DNA from: Paenibacillus sabuli
Lineage (GTDB): Bacteria > Bacillota > Bacilli > Paenibacillales > Paenibacillaceae
Length of the DNA: 54,168 nucleotides
Direction: 5' to 3'
Assembly (NCBI RefSeq): GCF_014705605.1
Contig: NZ_JACXIZ010000049.1
Location: forward strand, 1-54,168
The notes under the pieces were generated by a model, which was not told where the DNA came from, did not search any database, and saw nothing but the letters and a program-made list of their open reading frames with translations. Shown piece after piece: positions 17,806-26,171 of the stretch (the stretch's first letter is position 1; each line of letters opens with the position of its first letter). The translations under genes and the position numbers were made by a program.

Positions 17806-18711
17806 CTATGTTTTTTTGAATGACTTGCGAATCGGAAACGCCACGTCCAGCACGCCGATCAGACTCAGCGGCGGGAAGATCAGCACCGGGATGGCCAGCA
17901 GCAGCGGCACAGCCTTGCTCCACCCGCGCTGGTAAGCGACATAGAAGAAAAACCCGATCGCCTGAATGGAAAAGGCAAACCGCAAGAGCGGAATCAAATT
18001 GACCAGCACGACGGTCAAATACGAATCGTCGCCGGCCGGCACGAACAAATCCAGCACGAGCGCGATCAAATAATACCACACCAACACACGCGGCAGCATC
18101 CAATCGCGGGCCGGCTTGGCGCCTGCCACCTCGGTGCCGTAAGCGGCGCGAAGCACGCGGCGCGCGACCCAGTGGGCGACAACCGCACACAGGAATGAAA
18201 TGAGAATGAGCACGAGCGGTATGGCATGCACGAGCGTCTTGATCAGCTGCTCTGTCATCTGCGGATCCCACATCTGTCCGGCAGGCGTCTGCGCGGTCAG
18301 CTCCGCGAACATGAGCCGGACCTGCTTCGTCATTTCGCCGATCAGCGAGATGTCGAGCAAGACCGAGAAAACCAACAGCTCCAGCAAAAATTCCGCCAAC
18401 AGCGTCAACGAGACGGCCATGATCACCGTGCGCGCCTGCGCGCCGCGGCGATACAGGTGCCCCATGACGATCGCCGGCACCAGGAAAAAGATACCGAGCA
18501 TCAAAGCCCCGGGGCCAAGCAGCCAAAACCCGAGCGCCAGCACAATCGCCACGCACCCTGCGAACAGCCTCGCGGACACGCTCGTATACAACACGGCAAA
18601 CGGCACAATCAGTAGCGCAGCTGCGATCAAATTCAGCCCCGGCACAAGCAATAACACCAACAATCCCAATGCCGCCGAGCTCCACAGCAGCGATTTCAGG
18701 CCAGTAGTCAC
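17806..18711 (-). CDS. yybS: YybS-family (DUF2232) integral membrane protein
   Basis: A 301-residue protein with about eight hydrophobic segments and short loops, belonging to the DUF2232/YybS family that precedes gdpP in Bacillus and relatives. A GTG start at 18711 is chosen because AAGAGGTGA lies a few bases upstream; an in-frame ATG 20 codons earlier adds a non-conserved Arg-rich stretch. Function is not established; the family superficially resembles ECF-transporter S components, and constant linkage to gdpP suggests an envelope or signalling role. Membrane topology is seen; function is not. Confidence 0.85.
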   Translation of the reverse strand: MTTGLKSLLWSSAALGLLVLLLVPGLNLIAAALLIVPFAVLYTSVSARLFAGCVAIVLALGFWLLGPGALMLGIFFLVPAIVMGHLYRRGAQARTVIMAVSLTLLAEFLLELLVFSVLLDISLIGEMTKQVRLMFAELTAQTPAGQMWDPQMTEQLIKTLVHAIPLVLILISFLCAVVAHWVARRVLRAAYGTEVAGAKPARDWMLPRVLVWYYLIALVLDLFVPAGDDSYLTVVLVNLIPLLRFAFSIQAIGFFFYVAYQRGWSKAVPLLLAIPVLIFPPLSLIGVLDVAFPIRKSFKKT

Positions 18712-18782
18712 ACCGTTCACCTCTTGATTCAAAATCCGTCCGAATGCTGTACGTGCTGCCCGTTCGGGCAACGTTAAGCCTC

Positions 18783-18810
18783 ATTATAACACAAATTGGG
18801 GCCGCGTCAT
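18783..18810 (-). promoter_or_regulatory. Promoter of the yybS-gdpP-rplI(-dnaB) operon
   Basis: On the minus strand an extended -10, TGTTATAAT (hexamer 18788-18783), lies 16 bases after ATGACG (18810-18805). The -10 is consensus; the -35 is weak. Confidence 0.65.
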
Positions 18811-18845
18811 AAGGCGTGCCGGGATGACTCGTCTTCGTTAGAAAA

Positions 18846-18873
18846 AGACCGGCCCTGGATATAGGGCCGGTCT
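18846..18873 (-). terminator. Terminator of the D-aminoacylase-like gene
   Basis: An 11-bp GC-rich stem (AGACCGGCCCT with AGGGCCGGTCT) around a 6-nt loop. The minus strand continues into five T (complement of 18842-18846). Confidence 0.88.
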
Positions 18874-18928
18874 GATGGGCTGATTCGCCTGTGCGGATTC
18901 GCCGCATGGCGCAGATCGCTATACTTGG

Positions 18929-20950
18929 CTATTCGATCGTCCATACGTCGCCGTCATTGACCAGGTTCAGACCGAGCGCCTCGAGATCGGTGATCGGCAT
19001 GAACACACGCTCGCCGATCGAGAGCAGCTCCGCTTGGACGCCGTCCGCATCAGCCGTGTAGCCGCGCTCGAGCATCAAGGTGCCGCTCTGCGGCTCGGCT
19101 GCCGGACTGGGGCCTGCCTCGGAGGCGGTCCCGCCGGCCTCAATGGCGTATACCTTACTCGTCGAGACGTGGCTGACGCCGTAATTATGCTCCGCCAGCG
19201 CCGCCAGATCGACATAGAGCCGGTCGCGATAATTCACGAGCGGATATGTCTTGTCCGTCCACAGCAGCTCCCCGGCCGCCTCCTCGAAGCGGACGAACTC
19301 GCTGCGCAGCCCCTGCCCGAGCCGGATGTCCCGATTGAGCTCGCCGTTCTCCAGCGCCAGTTGGCCCATGACCAGCACGTACTCAATGCCCGCCGAGGTC
19401 AGCTCGGGCGAGACTACCGTCGAGCGGTCGCTGATCGTCTCCAGGTCGAATACGACAATGTCCGCATCCATGCCCTTGGCAATGCGCCCCTTCTTGCGCA
19501 AGGCCGGCGCTTGCTTCTCCAGCCGCTGGGCCGGCTGCAGCGATTGCTTGCGGATCGCTTCGCTCAGGGTGATCTGCTCCTGCTCGCGGACGTAGCGGCC
19601 GATCGTGCGGGCGAACGTCCCCGAGGCGCGCGGGTGATTGTTGTGCCCGGGCTCCAGGATGGCGTCGCTGCCGATCATGACATTCGGATGCTGCAGCGCC
19701 AGCACCGTATCCTCCTCGGGAATGGCATAGGCGACGGCGAGCTTGCCCTCCGCCTGATATCGCTTGAACGATTCCGCGGTGAGCCGCTCCTCGGTGCCTG
19801 CAATCTGCAGATCGTCATACGAGATGCGGAAGCGCTCCTGCCAACCCTCGTCGAAGCGCGCCGAATTCAGATATGTGCCCCAAAAATCGTACGGATACAC
19901 GCAAGCCGTAATATCCAGCCCCTCGGCCAGCGCCTCGTCGATCATCTGCAGCGACTGCTCCATGGAGAATGTGCCGCCCGTGCTGTTAATATGGTCAATG
20001 TGCACGGCAGCTCCCGACTTGCGAGCATAGCCGATGATTTCCTCCATCGTGTCGATATTCGTGCCGGGCTCCTCCATATCGGAGTAGCGGCCGTGGAAGT
20101 AGACCGGAACATTATATTCGTAGGCCAGGTCCATCAACGGTTCGACTTCCTCCTGCGTGATCCCCGGCACATATTCAAAGCTGAACGAAATGCCGAGCGC
20201 GCCCTCCTGGAGGGCTTGCTCCGCCTGCTGCAAGAGCGCCTCGGTATGCTCCGGGCGGGCAGCGTCGTAGCGGCCGAGCTGCTGGTCGTAACGCGCCCGC
20301 GTGTAGAACCACGACGCCCCGAAATGAACCGGGGGCCTATCACGCTCGTAATAGCGGTAGAATTGCTCCGGCACCGTGGTGCCGCCGTGCATGGCGATAT
20401 TCGAGGTCACGCCGTCGGCGATTTTGTTCCACACGCCGAGCGGATTGGGGTCGTACGACAGATTGTCGACGAAACCCGGCGCCACGACGAGGCCTGACGC
20501 ATCGATGACGCGCTCGCCCTGCAGCGGCTGTGAGGTAACGACTTCGATCGTATCCCCGCTGATGCCCACATTCATGCCTTCCTTGTCCAGATGCGTCTCG
20601 GGATTGACGACGCGGCCCCCTGCGATGACGATGTCGTATACCTTCCCCAGTTCCTCGGGCGTCGCCTCCTCCTCCGGATCGGCCTGGGTCTCTTCATCCC
20701 CATCAGCCTCTGCCTCGCCGTTCGCACGATCGTCTCCTTGCTCGCCGTCACCGGCTTGTCCGCCATCCGGCGTCGTCTCGCCGGCGATCGGCGTCTGGTC
20801 GTTGCCGGATTCCGGACTCGAGCCGCCGCCAAAAAGCGACCACGCCAGATAAACGCCGACCGCGATTACAATGATCGCAGCCGCGCCCGCCAGCAGACGT
20901 GTACGGCCACTGCGCCGCCGATTGCCTCTTCCGCTTCGTTGCATCGGCAT
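18929..20950 (-). CDS. Exported D-aminoacylase-like amidohydrolase with altered metal site
   Basis: A 673-residue protein: N-terminal anchor (about 18-40); a ~60-residue Gly/Asp/Glu stalk; an amidohydrolase core (about 104-560) of the N-acyl-D-amino-acid deacylase type (DIVIAGGRVVNP, VIDASGLVVAPGFVD, KGMDADIVVFD); and a C-terminal piece like the copper-amine-oxidase-N-type repeats of Paenibacillus surface proteins (FMPITDLEALGLNLVNDG). The core keeps likely metal or catalytic residues His286, His317/His320 and Asp429 (IGSDA). The usual HxH after PGF[IV]Dx is Leu164-Ser-Tyr166, and the position of the bridging Cys reads Met-His (187-188). A mononuclear enzyme, changed substrate or non-enzymatic role are all possible. 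It is encoded three bases after a CBS-domain protein gene, and its domain sits outside the membrane. Confidence 0.8.
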   Translation of the reverse strand: MPMQRSGRGNRRRSGRTRLLAGAAAIIVIAVGVYLAWSLFGGGSSPESGNDQTPIAGETTPDGGQAGDGEQGDDRANGEAEADGDEETQADPEEEATPEELGKVYDIVIAGGRVVNPETHLDKEGMNVGISGDTIEVVTSQPLQGERVIDASGLVVAPGFVDNLSYDPNPLGVWNKIADGVTSNIAMHGGTTVPEQFYRYYERDRPPVHFGASWFYTRARYDQQLGRYDAARPEHTEALLQQAEQALQEGALGISFSFEYVPGITQEEVEPLMDLAYEYNVPVYFHGRYSDMEEPGTNIDTMEEIIGYARKSGAAVHIDHINSTGGTFSMEQSLQMIDEALAEGLDITACVYPYDFWGTYLNSARFDEGWQERFRISYDDLQIAGTEERLTAESFKRYQAEGKLAVAYAIPEEDTVLALQHPNVMIGSDAILEPGHNNHPRASGTFARTIGRYVREQEQITLSEAIRKQSLQPAQRLEKQAPALRKKGRIAKGMDADIVVFDLETISDRSTVVSPELTSAGIEYVLVMGQLALENGELNRDIRLGQGLRSEFVRFEEAAGELLWTDKTYPLVNYRDRLYVDLAALAEHNYGVSHVSTSKVYAIEAGGTASEAGPSPAAEPQSGTLMLERGYTADADGVQAELLSIGERVFMPITDLEALGLNLVNDGDVWTIE

Positions 20951-20953
20951 CGG

Positions 20954-21382
20954 TTAGGCCTCCTGTTCCACCGCTTGAGGCGGCTTGACCTGCCGCTCGG
21001 CGCTTTCGGCCGATTGCGCAGACGCCTCCAGCACGACTCGCGCGCAATAGTCAATGATATCGCTGCGCCGCACAATGCCGATGAAGCGGTTCATATCGTC
21101 GACCACCGGGACGTAATTCTGTACCTTGGCGAGCGAGATCAGGTCTTCCATGTTGGCGTCGATCGCGACAGCCTTATGCTTCAGACAGAGCGGGACCTCC
21201 GCCAGCTTGACGCGATGCGTTTGTTCAAAGGAAAGCTGCGAATGATTCTTCATGTACCAGAGCAGGTCGCCCTCGGTCACCGTGCCGCGATAACAGCCTT
21301 CGCTATCGAGAATAGGCACAGACGAATACCTATGATATTCCATGCGTTCCAGCGTCTGCCGCAGAGTTGCCTCCTGCGTCAT
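20954..21382 (-). CDS. CBS-domain protein
   Basis: A 142-residue protein consisting of two CBS motifs (about 1-57 and 68-125), a module that binds adenine nucleotides or related ligands. Typical strands are SSVPILDSEGCYRGTVTEGDLL and YVPVVDDMNRFIGIVRRSDII. The start at 21382 (MTQEATLRQ) has AAGAGGTGATC upstream; an in-frame start 15 codons earlier would add a hydrophobic, poorly placed extension. It resembles stand-alone regulators such as B. subtilis YkuL/CbpB-type proteins, some of which bind c-di-AMP, but that link is inference from family and from gdpP nearby. It probably shares a transcript with the amidohydrolase (gap of three bases). Confidence 0.85.
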   Translation of the reverse strand: MTQEATLRQTLERMEYHRYSSVPILDSEGCYRGTVTEGDLLWYMKNHSQLSFEQTHRVKLAEVPLCLKHKAVAIDANMEDLISLAKVQNYVPVVDDMNRFIGIVRRSDIIDYCARVVLEASAQSAESAERQVKPPQAVEQEA

Positions 21383-21472
21383 GCAGATCACCTCTTGCTT
21401 GGGCAGCAAAAAAAAGGCAATGTTCATATCGAATTGGACACTCCGTTCCGTTATCGTACTGTAGAATTTGCG

Positions 21473-22522
21473 TTATTGCTCTACCGCCTCGGATGCGGAG
21501 AGCGGACGGCCGCCGCCGGTGCCTCCGTCGTATTGGCCGGGCCGCGGCAGCCGCGCAAAAGTGCGCGTGTCGTCCAGCCAATCGGCAATCCAGCTTTTCG
21601 CTTCTGTCAGATCTTCTTCGTCCAGGTAGAAATACCAGGCGCCGGAATCGGAATAACCGCCGCTCCCGCCAAGAGTTTCGCCATAGATCGAGCGCGTATC
21701 GGCCTGCACCATCGCCTTAGCGACATCAATGATCGTATCCGGCTTCATGTCTGTGGCGAAATTGTCGCCCATCGTTTCGATTAGCTGCGGAATTTTGCTC
21801 CAATTCTGAATATCTCCCGCTCGCTCCAACACCGCATTGACGAAGGTCTGATGGCGACCCGTACGACTGATGTCGCCGCCGGCATCCTCGCGGAAGCGCA
21901 CGTAATTCAGCGCATCCTGACCGTTGTAAAGGTCTTGCCCCGCTTTAACGACGAACTTCTCATGCCCGGGATCGTCGTTGACCAGGTCCTTGTCGATCGG
22001 CAAGGAGATACCTCCCATCTCGTCGATCACATCGCGGAATCCGGAAAAGTTGACGGTCGCATAATGATCAACCTTCGTATCGAAGAGTGATTCGACCGTT
22101 TCGACTGCGAGCTCTGCTTCACCGTAGGCATAAGCATGGTTGATCTTGTCACCGTGACGACCCGGAATCTCGACATAAGCGTCGCGTGGAATTGAGACCA
22201 TCAGCAACGCGCCGTCCACCGGACGAACGACGGTGTACAGCATCGTGTCCGAGCGTCCGCGCTCACCGCCCCGCTGGTCGAGGCCGAGCAGCAAGAGCGA
22301 GAACGGCTCGATTTGCTTCGTTTCCGCATGGGTGACGACGACAGGCTCGCGCCCCTCGAGCGGTTGATACGATTTTTCCAGCTCCTTCTCCACATTTGAC
22401 GAAAGAAAGGTGTCGAAGCCCCAAATGGCGAGCTGCATTCGATTATAATAGCCGACCGTTCCGGCAATCAAAACAAGGGCGATGGCCGCGAAGAGCCATT
22501 TGTATTTTCGTAGCATTGTCAT
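21473..22522 (-). CDS. LytR-CpsA-Psr (LCP) family wall-polymer ligase
   Basis: A 349-residue membrane-anchored enzyme. One transmembrane helix (about 8-25) precedes an extracytoplasmic LCP domain: LLLLGLDQRGGERGRSDTM, LLMVSIPRDAYVEIPG with its catalytic-region Arg-Asp, KINHAYAYGEAELAVETVE and VNFSGFRDVIDEMGGI. Family members transfer teichoic acids or other glycopolymers from lipid carriers to peptidoglycan. The start at 22522 is supported by GGGAG seven bases before; the 53-codon upstream extension has no such support. It is divergent from the DUF4870 gene and upstream of the CBS gene on the same strand (gap 90 bases). Which polymer it attaches is not readable. Confidence 0.94.
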   Translation of the reverse strand: MTMLRKYKWLFAAIALVLIAGTVGYYNRMQLAIWGFDTFLSSNVEKELEKSYQPLEGREPVVVTHAETKQIEPFSLLLLGLDQRGGERGRSDTMLYTVVRPVDGALLMVSIPRDAYVEIPGRHGDKINHAYAYGEAELAVETVESLFDTKVDHYATVNFSGFRDVIDEMGGISLPIDKDLVNDDPGHEKFVVKAGQDLYNGQDALNYVRFREDAGGDISRTGRHQTFVNAVLERAGDIQNWSKIPQLIETMGDNFATDMKPDTIIDVAKAMVQADTRSIYGETLGGSGGYSDSGAWYFYLDEEDLTEAKSWIADWLDDTRTFARLPRPGQYDGGTGGGRPLSASEAVEQ

Positions 22523-22717
22523 GATAATCTCCCATTCTCCATTCGTCTGTAACTCATTACACCGCTTCTCTCTATTTAAAACGGTGCCAGATGCAAGGAA
22601 GTTACAAATTGCGAGCAAAATGTCGATTCTTTTGTGGATCTGGCAGGTATACCCGTCCCCGAGCCCGAATACATATGCCATACCGAGAACTTTTGATTAG
22701 AAAGGATGTGTCGCCCC

Positions 22718-23065
22718 GTGCAGGAACCGAACTTGTCCCGCTCCTCCACCGGACTGGACCCCAAGGTCGCCGGACTGCTTTGCTACGCCGGCATCTTTGT
22801 CACCGGCATTATATTTCTGGTTCTGGAGAAAGAAAGCCGGTTCGTCAAATTTCACGCGATGCAATCGATTGTCGTATTCGGCGCGTTGACCGTCATCAAC
22901 CTGATCCTCGGGCTCATCCCGTTTTTGGGATGGCTTGCATCGCTGGTGCTGACTCCGCTCTCCTTTATCCTGTGGATCGTGCTGATGCTCATGGCCCTTC
23001 AGGGCAAATGGTTCAAGCTGCCGTATGCCGGCGATTACGCTGAGCAACAAGCCGGCCGCTTCTAA
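22718..23065 (+). CDS. DUF4870-family small membrane protein
   Basis: A 115-residue protein with three to four hydrophobic segments (about 16-32, 47-64, 67-90) and the family-typical VAGLLCYAGIFVTGIIFLVLEKESRFVKFHAMQS split across the first helix and loop (Phe-Val-Lys-Phe-His signature). The GTG at 22718 is preferred because AGAAAGGA precedes it; the in-frame ATG at 22706 overlaps that site. It is the only plus-strand protein gene between the islet and yjzC, divergent from the LCP gene. Function of DUF4870/Tic20-like small proteins is not established. Confidence 0.8.
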   Translation: MQEPNLSRSSTGLDPKVAGLLCYAGIFVTGIIFLVLEKESRFVKFHAMQSIVVFGALTVINLILGLIPFLGWLASLVLTPLSFILWIVLMLMALQGKWFKLPYAGDYAEQQAGRF

Positions 23066-23126
23066 AGGTGTGGTGAAAAACTAACGCCGCCGTGCCCGAA
23101 ATGCGTTTCCAGCCGCCGTTCCGCCC

Positions 23127-23164
23127 CGATTCCTTGAAATTAACCTTATCAAAGGAAGGAATCG
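23127..23164. terminator. Hairpin between convergent DUF4870 and AI-2E-type genes
   Basis: CGATTCCTT (23127-23135) pairs with AAGGAATCG (23156-23164) around a 20-nt loop, and flanking CCGCC/GGCGG can extend it. There is no T-run on either side, so the terminator role is uncertain. Confidence 0.4.
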
Positions 23165-23210
23165 AGGAGCAAAATGGCGGACTAAATTACTGCTGGCCGG
23201 CTATCCCTCG

Positions 23211-24398
23211 TTAAATCTCGGTTTCCCCTCCGGTCGTCGCAGACGGTCGGATCTTGGCGCGGTCCTCGTACAGCGAGGACTTGCGCCGGACCCAAATGAA
23301 CAGGTTGGTCACGATCACCTTCAATACGGCATAACCCGGCACGGCCAAAATAATCCCCAACACGCCGAACAAATTGCCGGCTGTAATAATGACGAAAATG
23401 ATGGTAATCGGGTGAACCTGCAACGTTTTCCCCATAATTTGCGGCGAGATGAATTTGCCCTCGATGAGCTGCACGATCGTCCAGATGACAATCATCTTGA
23501 TCAGCATGATTGGAGACGTCACCATCGCCACGATGAGCGCCGGCGTGATCGCAATCGCCGGGCCGAGGTACGGGATAATGGCCGTACATGCGGCGATCAG
23601 CGCCAGCACCAGCGAATATTTGAGCCCGATAATGAGATAGCCGATATACAGCAGCAGGCCGATACAACAGCTGACGATAATCTGACCCCGGATATAGCCG
23701 CTGATCTGCGTGTTGATCTCGCGCATGATGCGCAGTGAGTGCGAGCGCATGCGCGTAGGCAGACCGGACGCAATATAACGAGGCATGCGCTTGCCGTCCT
23801 TGAGCAAGTAGTACAGGATGAACGGCAGGGTGATAATGGCGAGCACGACTTCCTTGAGGGCGCCGACAAACGACCCCAGGCTGGACCATGCGTCATCCAA
23901 AAATGCCGTCGCCCGGCTCGTAATATCGCTGGTCAGGTCAGACGGTTCGATGGACAGCCAGTTTTGCGCCTGGCTCATCAGACCGCTGCTCATGAACAGG
24001 TTGAATTCTTCCTGAATCTGCTCGCCGTAGGTCGGAAGATTGTCAATCAGATCCCTGATCTGCTTGTCGATGAGCGGGATGACCGTAAATAGTAATATGG
24101 TCAACAGCCCCGCGATGAGCAGGAAAATGACAAAAATCGAATAGAGGCGCTTGATCTTCTTGCGCTCCAGCCAATTGACAAGCGGATTGAGCAAATAATA
24201 CGCGATACCAGCCAAAATTAGCGGCAGCAGCACCGTTTTAACGAGAACCACAAACGGCTTGAATATAAAAGAAATTTTGGTCAAAATCATAATATTGAGC
24301 CCGACCAGCATGAGCACGAACAAAAACAGCACAAATTTGTTGTTTAAAATAAATCGCTTGAAACGATCCATGCCGGTTGCCGGCTGCTTCTTCTCCAT
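23211..24398 (-). CDS. AI-2E family (PerM/YtvI-type) transporter
   Basis: A 395-residue integral membrane protein of the AI-2E/PerM family: about seven to eight hydrophobic segments, a central hydrophilic region (about 90-180), and the conserved C-terminal half with LLLYIGYLIIGLKYSLVLAL, IPYLGPAIAITPALIVA and the terminal GNLFGVLGIILAVPGYAVLKV. Members act in export of small molecules or as Na+/H+-type antiporters; the substrate cannot be told. The ribosome-binding site is weak (AGAAAGCGAG). A long 12-bp hairpin lies 36 bases before the start, suggesting post-transcriptional control. Confidence 0.92.
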   Translation of the reverse strand: MEKKQPATGMDRFKRFILNNKFVLFLFVLMLVGLNIMILTKISFIFKPFVVLVKTVLLPLILAGIAYYLLNPLVNWLERKKIKRLYSIFVIFLLIAGLLTILLFTVIPLIDKQIRDLIDNLPTYGEQIQEEFNLFMSSGLMSQAQNWLSIEPSDLTSDITSRATAFLDDAWSSLGSFVGALKEVVLAIITLPFILYYLLKDGKRMPRYIASGLPTRMRSHSLRIMREINTQISGYIRGQIIVSCCIGLLLYIGYLIIGLKYSLVLALIAACTAIIPYLGPAIAITPALIVAMVTSPIMLIKMIVIWTIVQLIEGKFISPQIMGKTLQVHPITIIFVIITAGNLFGVLGIILAVPGYAVLKVIVTNLFIWVRRKSSLYEDRAKIRPSATTGGETEI

Positions 24399-24433
24399 GC
24401 CGAACGCTCGCTTTCTATATCCATATTAAGTCG

Positions 24434-24473
24434 ATAGAGGGAGAGGCAGCCGCACGGCCGTCTCTCCCTCTAT
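24434..24473 (-). promoter_or_regulatory. Leader hairpin upstream of the AI-2E-type gene
   Basis: Perfect 12-bp arms (ATAGAGGGAGAG and CTCTCCCTCTAT) enclose a further inner palindrome ACGGCCGT-like segment. There is no T-run after it. It lies in the gap between rpsR's terminator and the AI-2E start, and could be a leader structure or mRNA stabiliser. Confidence 0.45.
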
Positions 24474-24644
24474 TCCGCCTGTGCATGGGCAACAGCGCAA
24501 TCTATATTCCGTACTTCTAATTCTAAAAATCGGAAATTTTCGTGTCCTCGTTAACTATACCGCATCGGCCTGCAAAGCGCAACTTGACACCCAGGCTCTT
24601 GACTGCGACGAACCCTGCCTGGTGGACGGCCGACAAATGCAAAA

Positions 24645-24674
24645 CGGGCGCGGCTCCGTTAGGAGCCGCGCCCG
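24645..24674 (-). terminator. rpsF-ssb-rpsR operon terminator
   Basis: A 13-bp GC-rich perfect stem (CGGGCGCGGCTCC with GGAGCCGCGCCCG) around GTTA, followed on the minus strand by TTTTGC, 16 bases beyond the rpsR stop. Confidence 0.9.
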
Positions 24675-24689
24675 CAATAAGACGCTTGC

Positions 24690-24965
24690 TTAGTTGTCGG
24701 TCGTGTAAGGCAGCAGCGCTACCTGTCTTGCGCGCTTGATCGCGATCGTCAGAGCGCGTTGGTACTTGGCGCTCGTGCCCGTGACACGACGCGGCAGGAT
24801 CTTGCCGCGTTCGCTGACGAAACGTCTCAGCAAGTCTGTGTCCTTGTAGTCAATATGCGTGATTTTGTTCACCGTGAAGTAGCACACTTTTCTGCGCTTG
24901 CCTCTGCCTTTGCGGCCGCTGAACCTTCTTTCGCTTCTGCCTTCCGTGCGTTCTGCAACAGACAT
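24690..24965 (-). CDS. rpsR: 30S ribosomal protein S18
   Basis: A 91-residue small-subunit protein that binds 16S rRNA as a heterodimer with S6. After a basic N-terminal extension ([16 protein letters not shown]) it carries the S18 signature [19 protein letters not shown], then [18 protein letters not shown] and [15 protein letters not shown]. The start at 24965 is supported by AAAGGAG eight bases upstream; a start two codons earlier is disfavoured. It is the last gene of rpsF-ssb-rpsR, 49 bases after ssb. Confidence 0.98.
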   Translation of the reverse strand: MSVAERTEGRSERRFSGRKGRGKRRKVCYFTVNKITHIDYKDTDLLRRFVSERGKILPRRVTGTSAKYQRALTIAIKRARQVALLPYTTDN

Positions 24966-25014
24966 GTTCAAAACTCCTTTCTATGTGGATAATTGAGCAA
25001 ATCGCTCGATTTTT

Positions 25015-25569
25015 TTAAAAAGGTAAATCGTCCTCTGAAATGTCGATCGGCCGTCCGTCGTCGGAGAATGGATCGTTGTTGTTGTTCCGTGACGTATTCC
25101 CCGATCGGCCGCCGCCGCCTTCGTACGAGCCGCCGCCACTGCCGCCGGAGCCCCCCGAATTGCCATAGCCGCCTTGTCCACCTTGGCCGCCGTAGCCGCC
25201 GCCGGAACCTCCGCTTTGGCCGCCGCCGGAATCCTCGCCCCGGGAATCACGGTTCGACTCCAGGAAGCGGACATTGTCCGCGATGACCTCGGTCACATAG
25301 ACGCGCCGACCTTCGTTATTCTCGTAATTGCGCACTTGGATACGGCCTTCGACCGCGGTCAGACGGCCCTTGCGCAAGTAATTCGCGCAGGTCTCGGCCA
25401 ACTGACGCCAGGTGACAATCGGAATAAAATCGGCCTCGCGCTCGCCGGATCCGCTCGTGAACGGCCGATCCACGGCCAGCGTGAACTGCGTCACAGCCAC
25501 GCCGGAAGGCGTATATCGCATCTCGGGATCCCGCGTAAGTCTGCCTATCAGGATTGTACGGTTCAACAT
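25015..25569 (-). CDS. ssb: Single-stranded DNA-binding protein
   Basis: A 184-residue protein. The OB-fold domain (about 1-106; [39 protein letters not shown]) binds single-stranded DNA as a tetramer. A Gly/Ser/Gln-rich linker (about 110-165) follows, and the acidic tip ISEDDLPF recruits replication and repair enzymes. Length is typical of essential SSB of Bacillota. It lies between rpsF and rpsR, the conserved arrangement that ties SSB synthesis to ribosomal-protein operon control. Confidence 0.98.
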   Translation of the reverse strand: MLNRTILIGRLTRDPEMRYTPSGVAVTQFTLAVDRPFTSGSGEREADFIPIVTWRQLAETCANYLRKGRLTAVEGRIQVRNYENNEGRRVYVTEVIADNVRFLESNRDSRGEDSGGGQSGGSGGGYGGQGGQGGYGNSGGSGGSGGGSYEGGGGRSGNTSRNNNNDPFSDDGRPIDISEDDLPF

Positions 25570-25628
25570 CGCTTATCGCCTCCCCATTCAAGGCTTCCTA
25601 TAATTTGAACACCACCACTTGACGCAGC

Positions 25629-25913
25629 TTACGCTACGTCTCTGACGACCAAGTAACGGATGATTTCATCCGTAATCTTAATGACGCGATCCAGCTCATT
25701 GACGACTTCGGAAGTCGCGTTGAAATGAACCAGGACATAAATCCCGTCACGAAGCTTGTTGATCTCATACGCAAGGCGGCGTTTGCCGACGACATCGGTC
25801 TTCGTCAATTCTCCGCCGTTGTTGATGATGGCATCGAACTTCTCGACAAGCGTTTGAACAGCTTCTTGCTCGACATCAGGACGAATAATGTACATCAATT
25901 CGTATTTGCGCAT
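25629..25913 (-). CDS. rpsF: 30S ribosomal protein S6
   Basis: A 94-residue small-subunit protein, partner of S18. The start at 25913 (MRKYELMYIIRPDVEQEAV) is fixed by a strong AGGAGGTGAATC immediately upstream; the open frame extends 114 codons further upstream without conservation. Recognisable blocks are GGELTKTDVVGKRRLAYEI and DGIYVLVHFNA. It is the first gene of the operon with a clear promoter about 100 bases upstream and a leader that folds into two hairpins, which may be the S6:S18 autoregulatory site. Confidence 0.98.
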   Translation of the reverse strand: MRKYELMYIIRPDVEQEAVQTLVEKFDAIINNGGELTKTDVVGKRRLAYEINKLRDGIYVLVHFNATSEVVNELDRVIKITDEIIRYLVVRDVA

Positions 25914-25940
25914 TTGATTCACCTCCTTTTGGACTATGCG

Positions 25941-25980
25941 GCTTCCACCGTGGCGGAAGCAAGGAGCGAGTAGACTCGCT
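25941..25980 (-). promoter_or_regulatory. rpsF leader hairpins, possible S6:S18 autoregulatory element
   Basis: Two stems lie in the untranslated leader: an 8-bp stem (25941-25960, GCTTCC/GGAAGC arms with a CACG loop in the RNA) and a 6-bp stem AGCGAG/CTCGCT (25965-25980). Many bacteria carry an S6:S18-binding hairpin here. I did not verify the family's exact consensus. Confidence 0.35.
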
Positions 25981-26012
25981 AAATATGCATGGCATGACAC
26001 GCACACCATATC

Positions 26013-26041
26013 AGTATAGCAAATATTGAAACTGGAGGCAA
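26013..26041 (-). promoter_or_regulatory. rpsF operon promoter
   Basis: On the minus strand, TTGCCT (26041-26036), a 17-base spacer and TATACT (26018-26013). Predicted leader of about 95 bases. Confidence 0.75.
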
Positions 26042-26122
26042 GGCAAAACTCGCGTAGACAAGACAGACCGGTGAGATCGTCTTTTTGAATGCACGCGATG
26101 GGAATTGCAAACACTACGCTCA

Positions 26123-26138
26123 GGCAGTCCGGACTGCC
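26123..26138. promoter_or_regulatory. Perfect 16-bp palindrome upstream of yjzC
   Basis: GGCAGTCCGGACTGCC lies 33 bases before the yjzC start and just upstream of its AAGGAGGAAC site. It may be an operator or a leader hairpin; no family was recognised. Confidence 0.45.
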
Positions 26139-26171
26139 GTTCATTCTTCGATATAAGGAGGAACAATCGAC

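Noticed and set aside
24481-24693. 70-codon plus frame over the rpsR terminator
   Set aside because: It crosses a terminator hairpin of the opposite strand, has no ribosome-binding site and no similarity.
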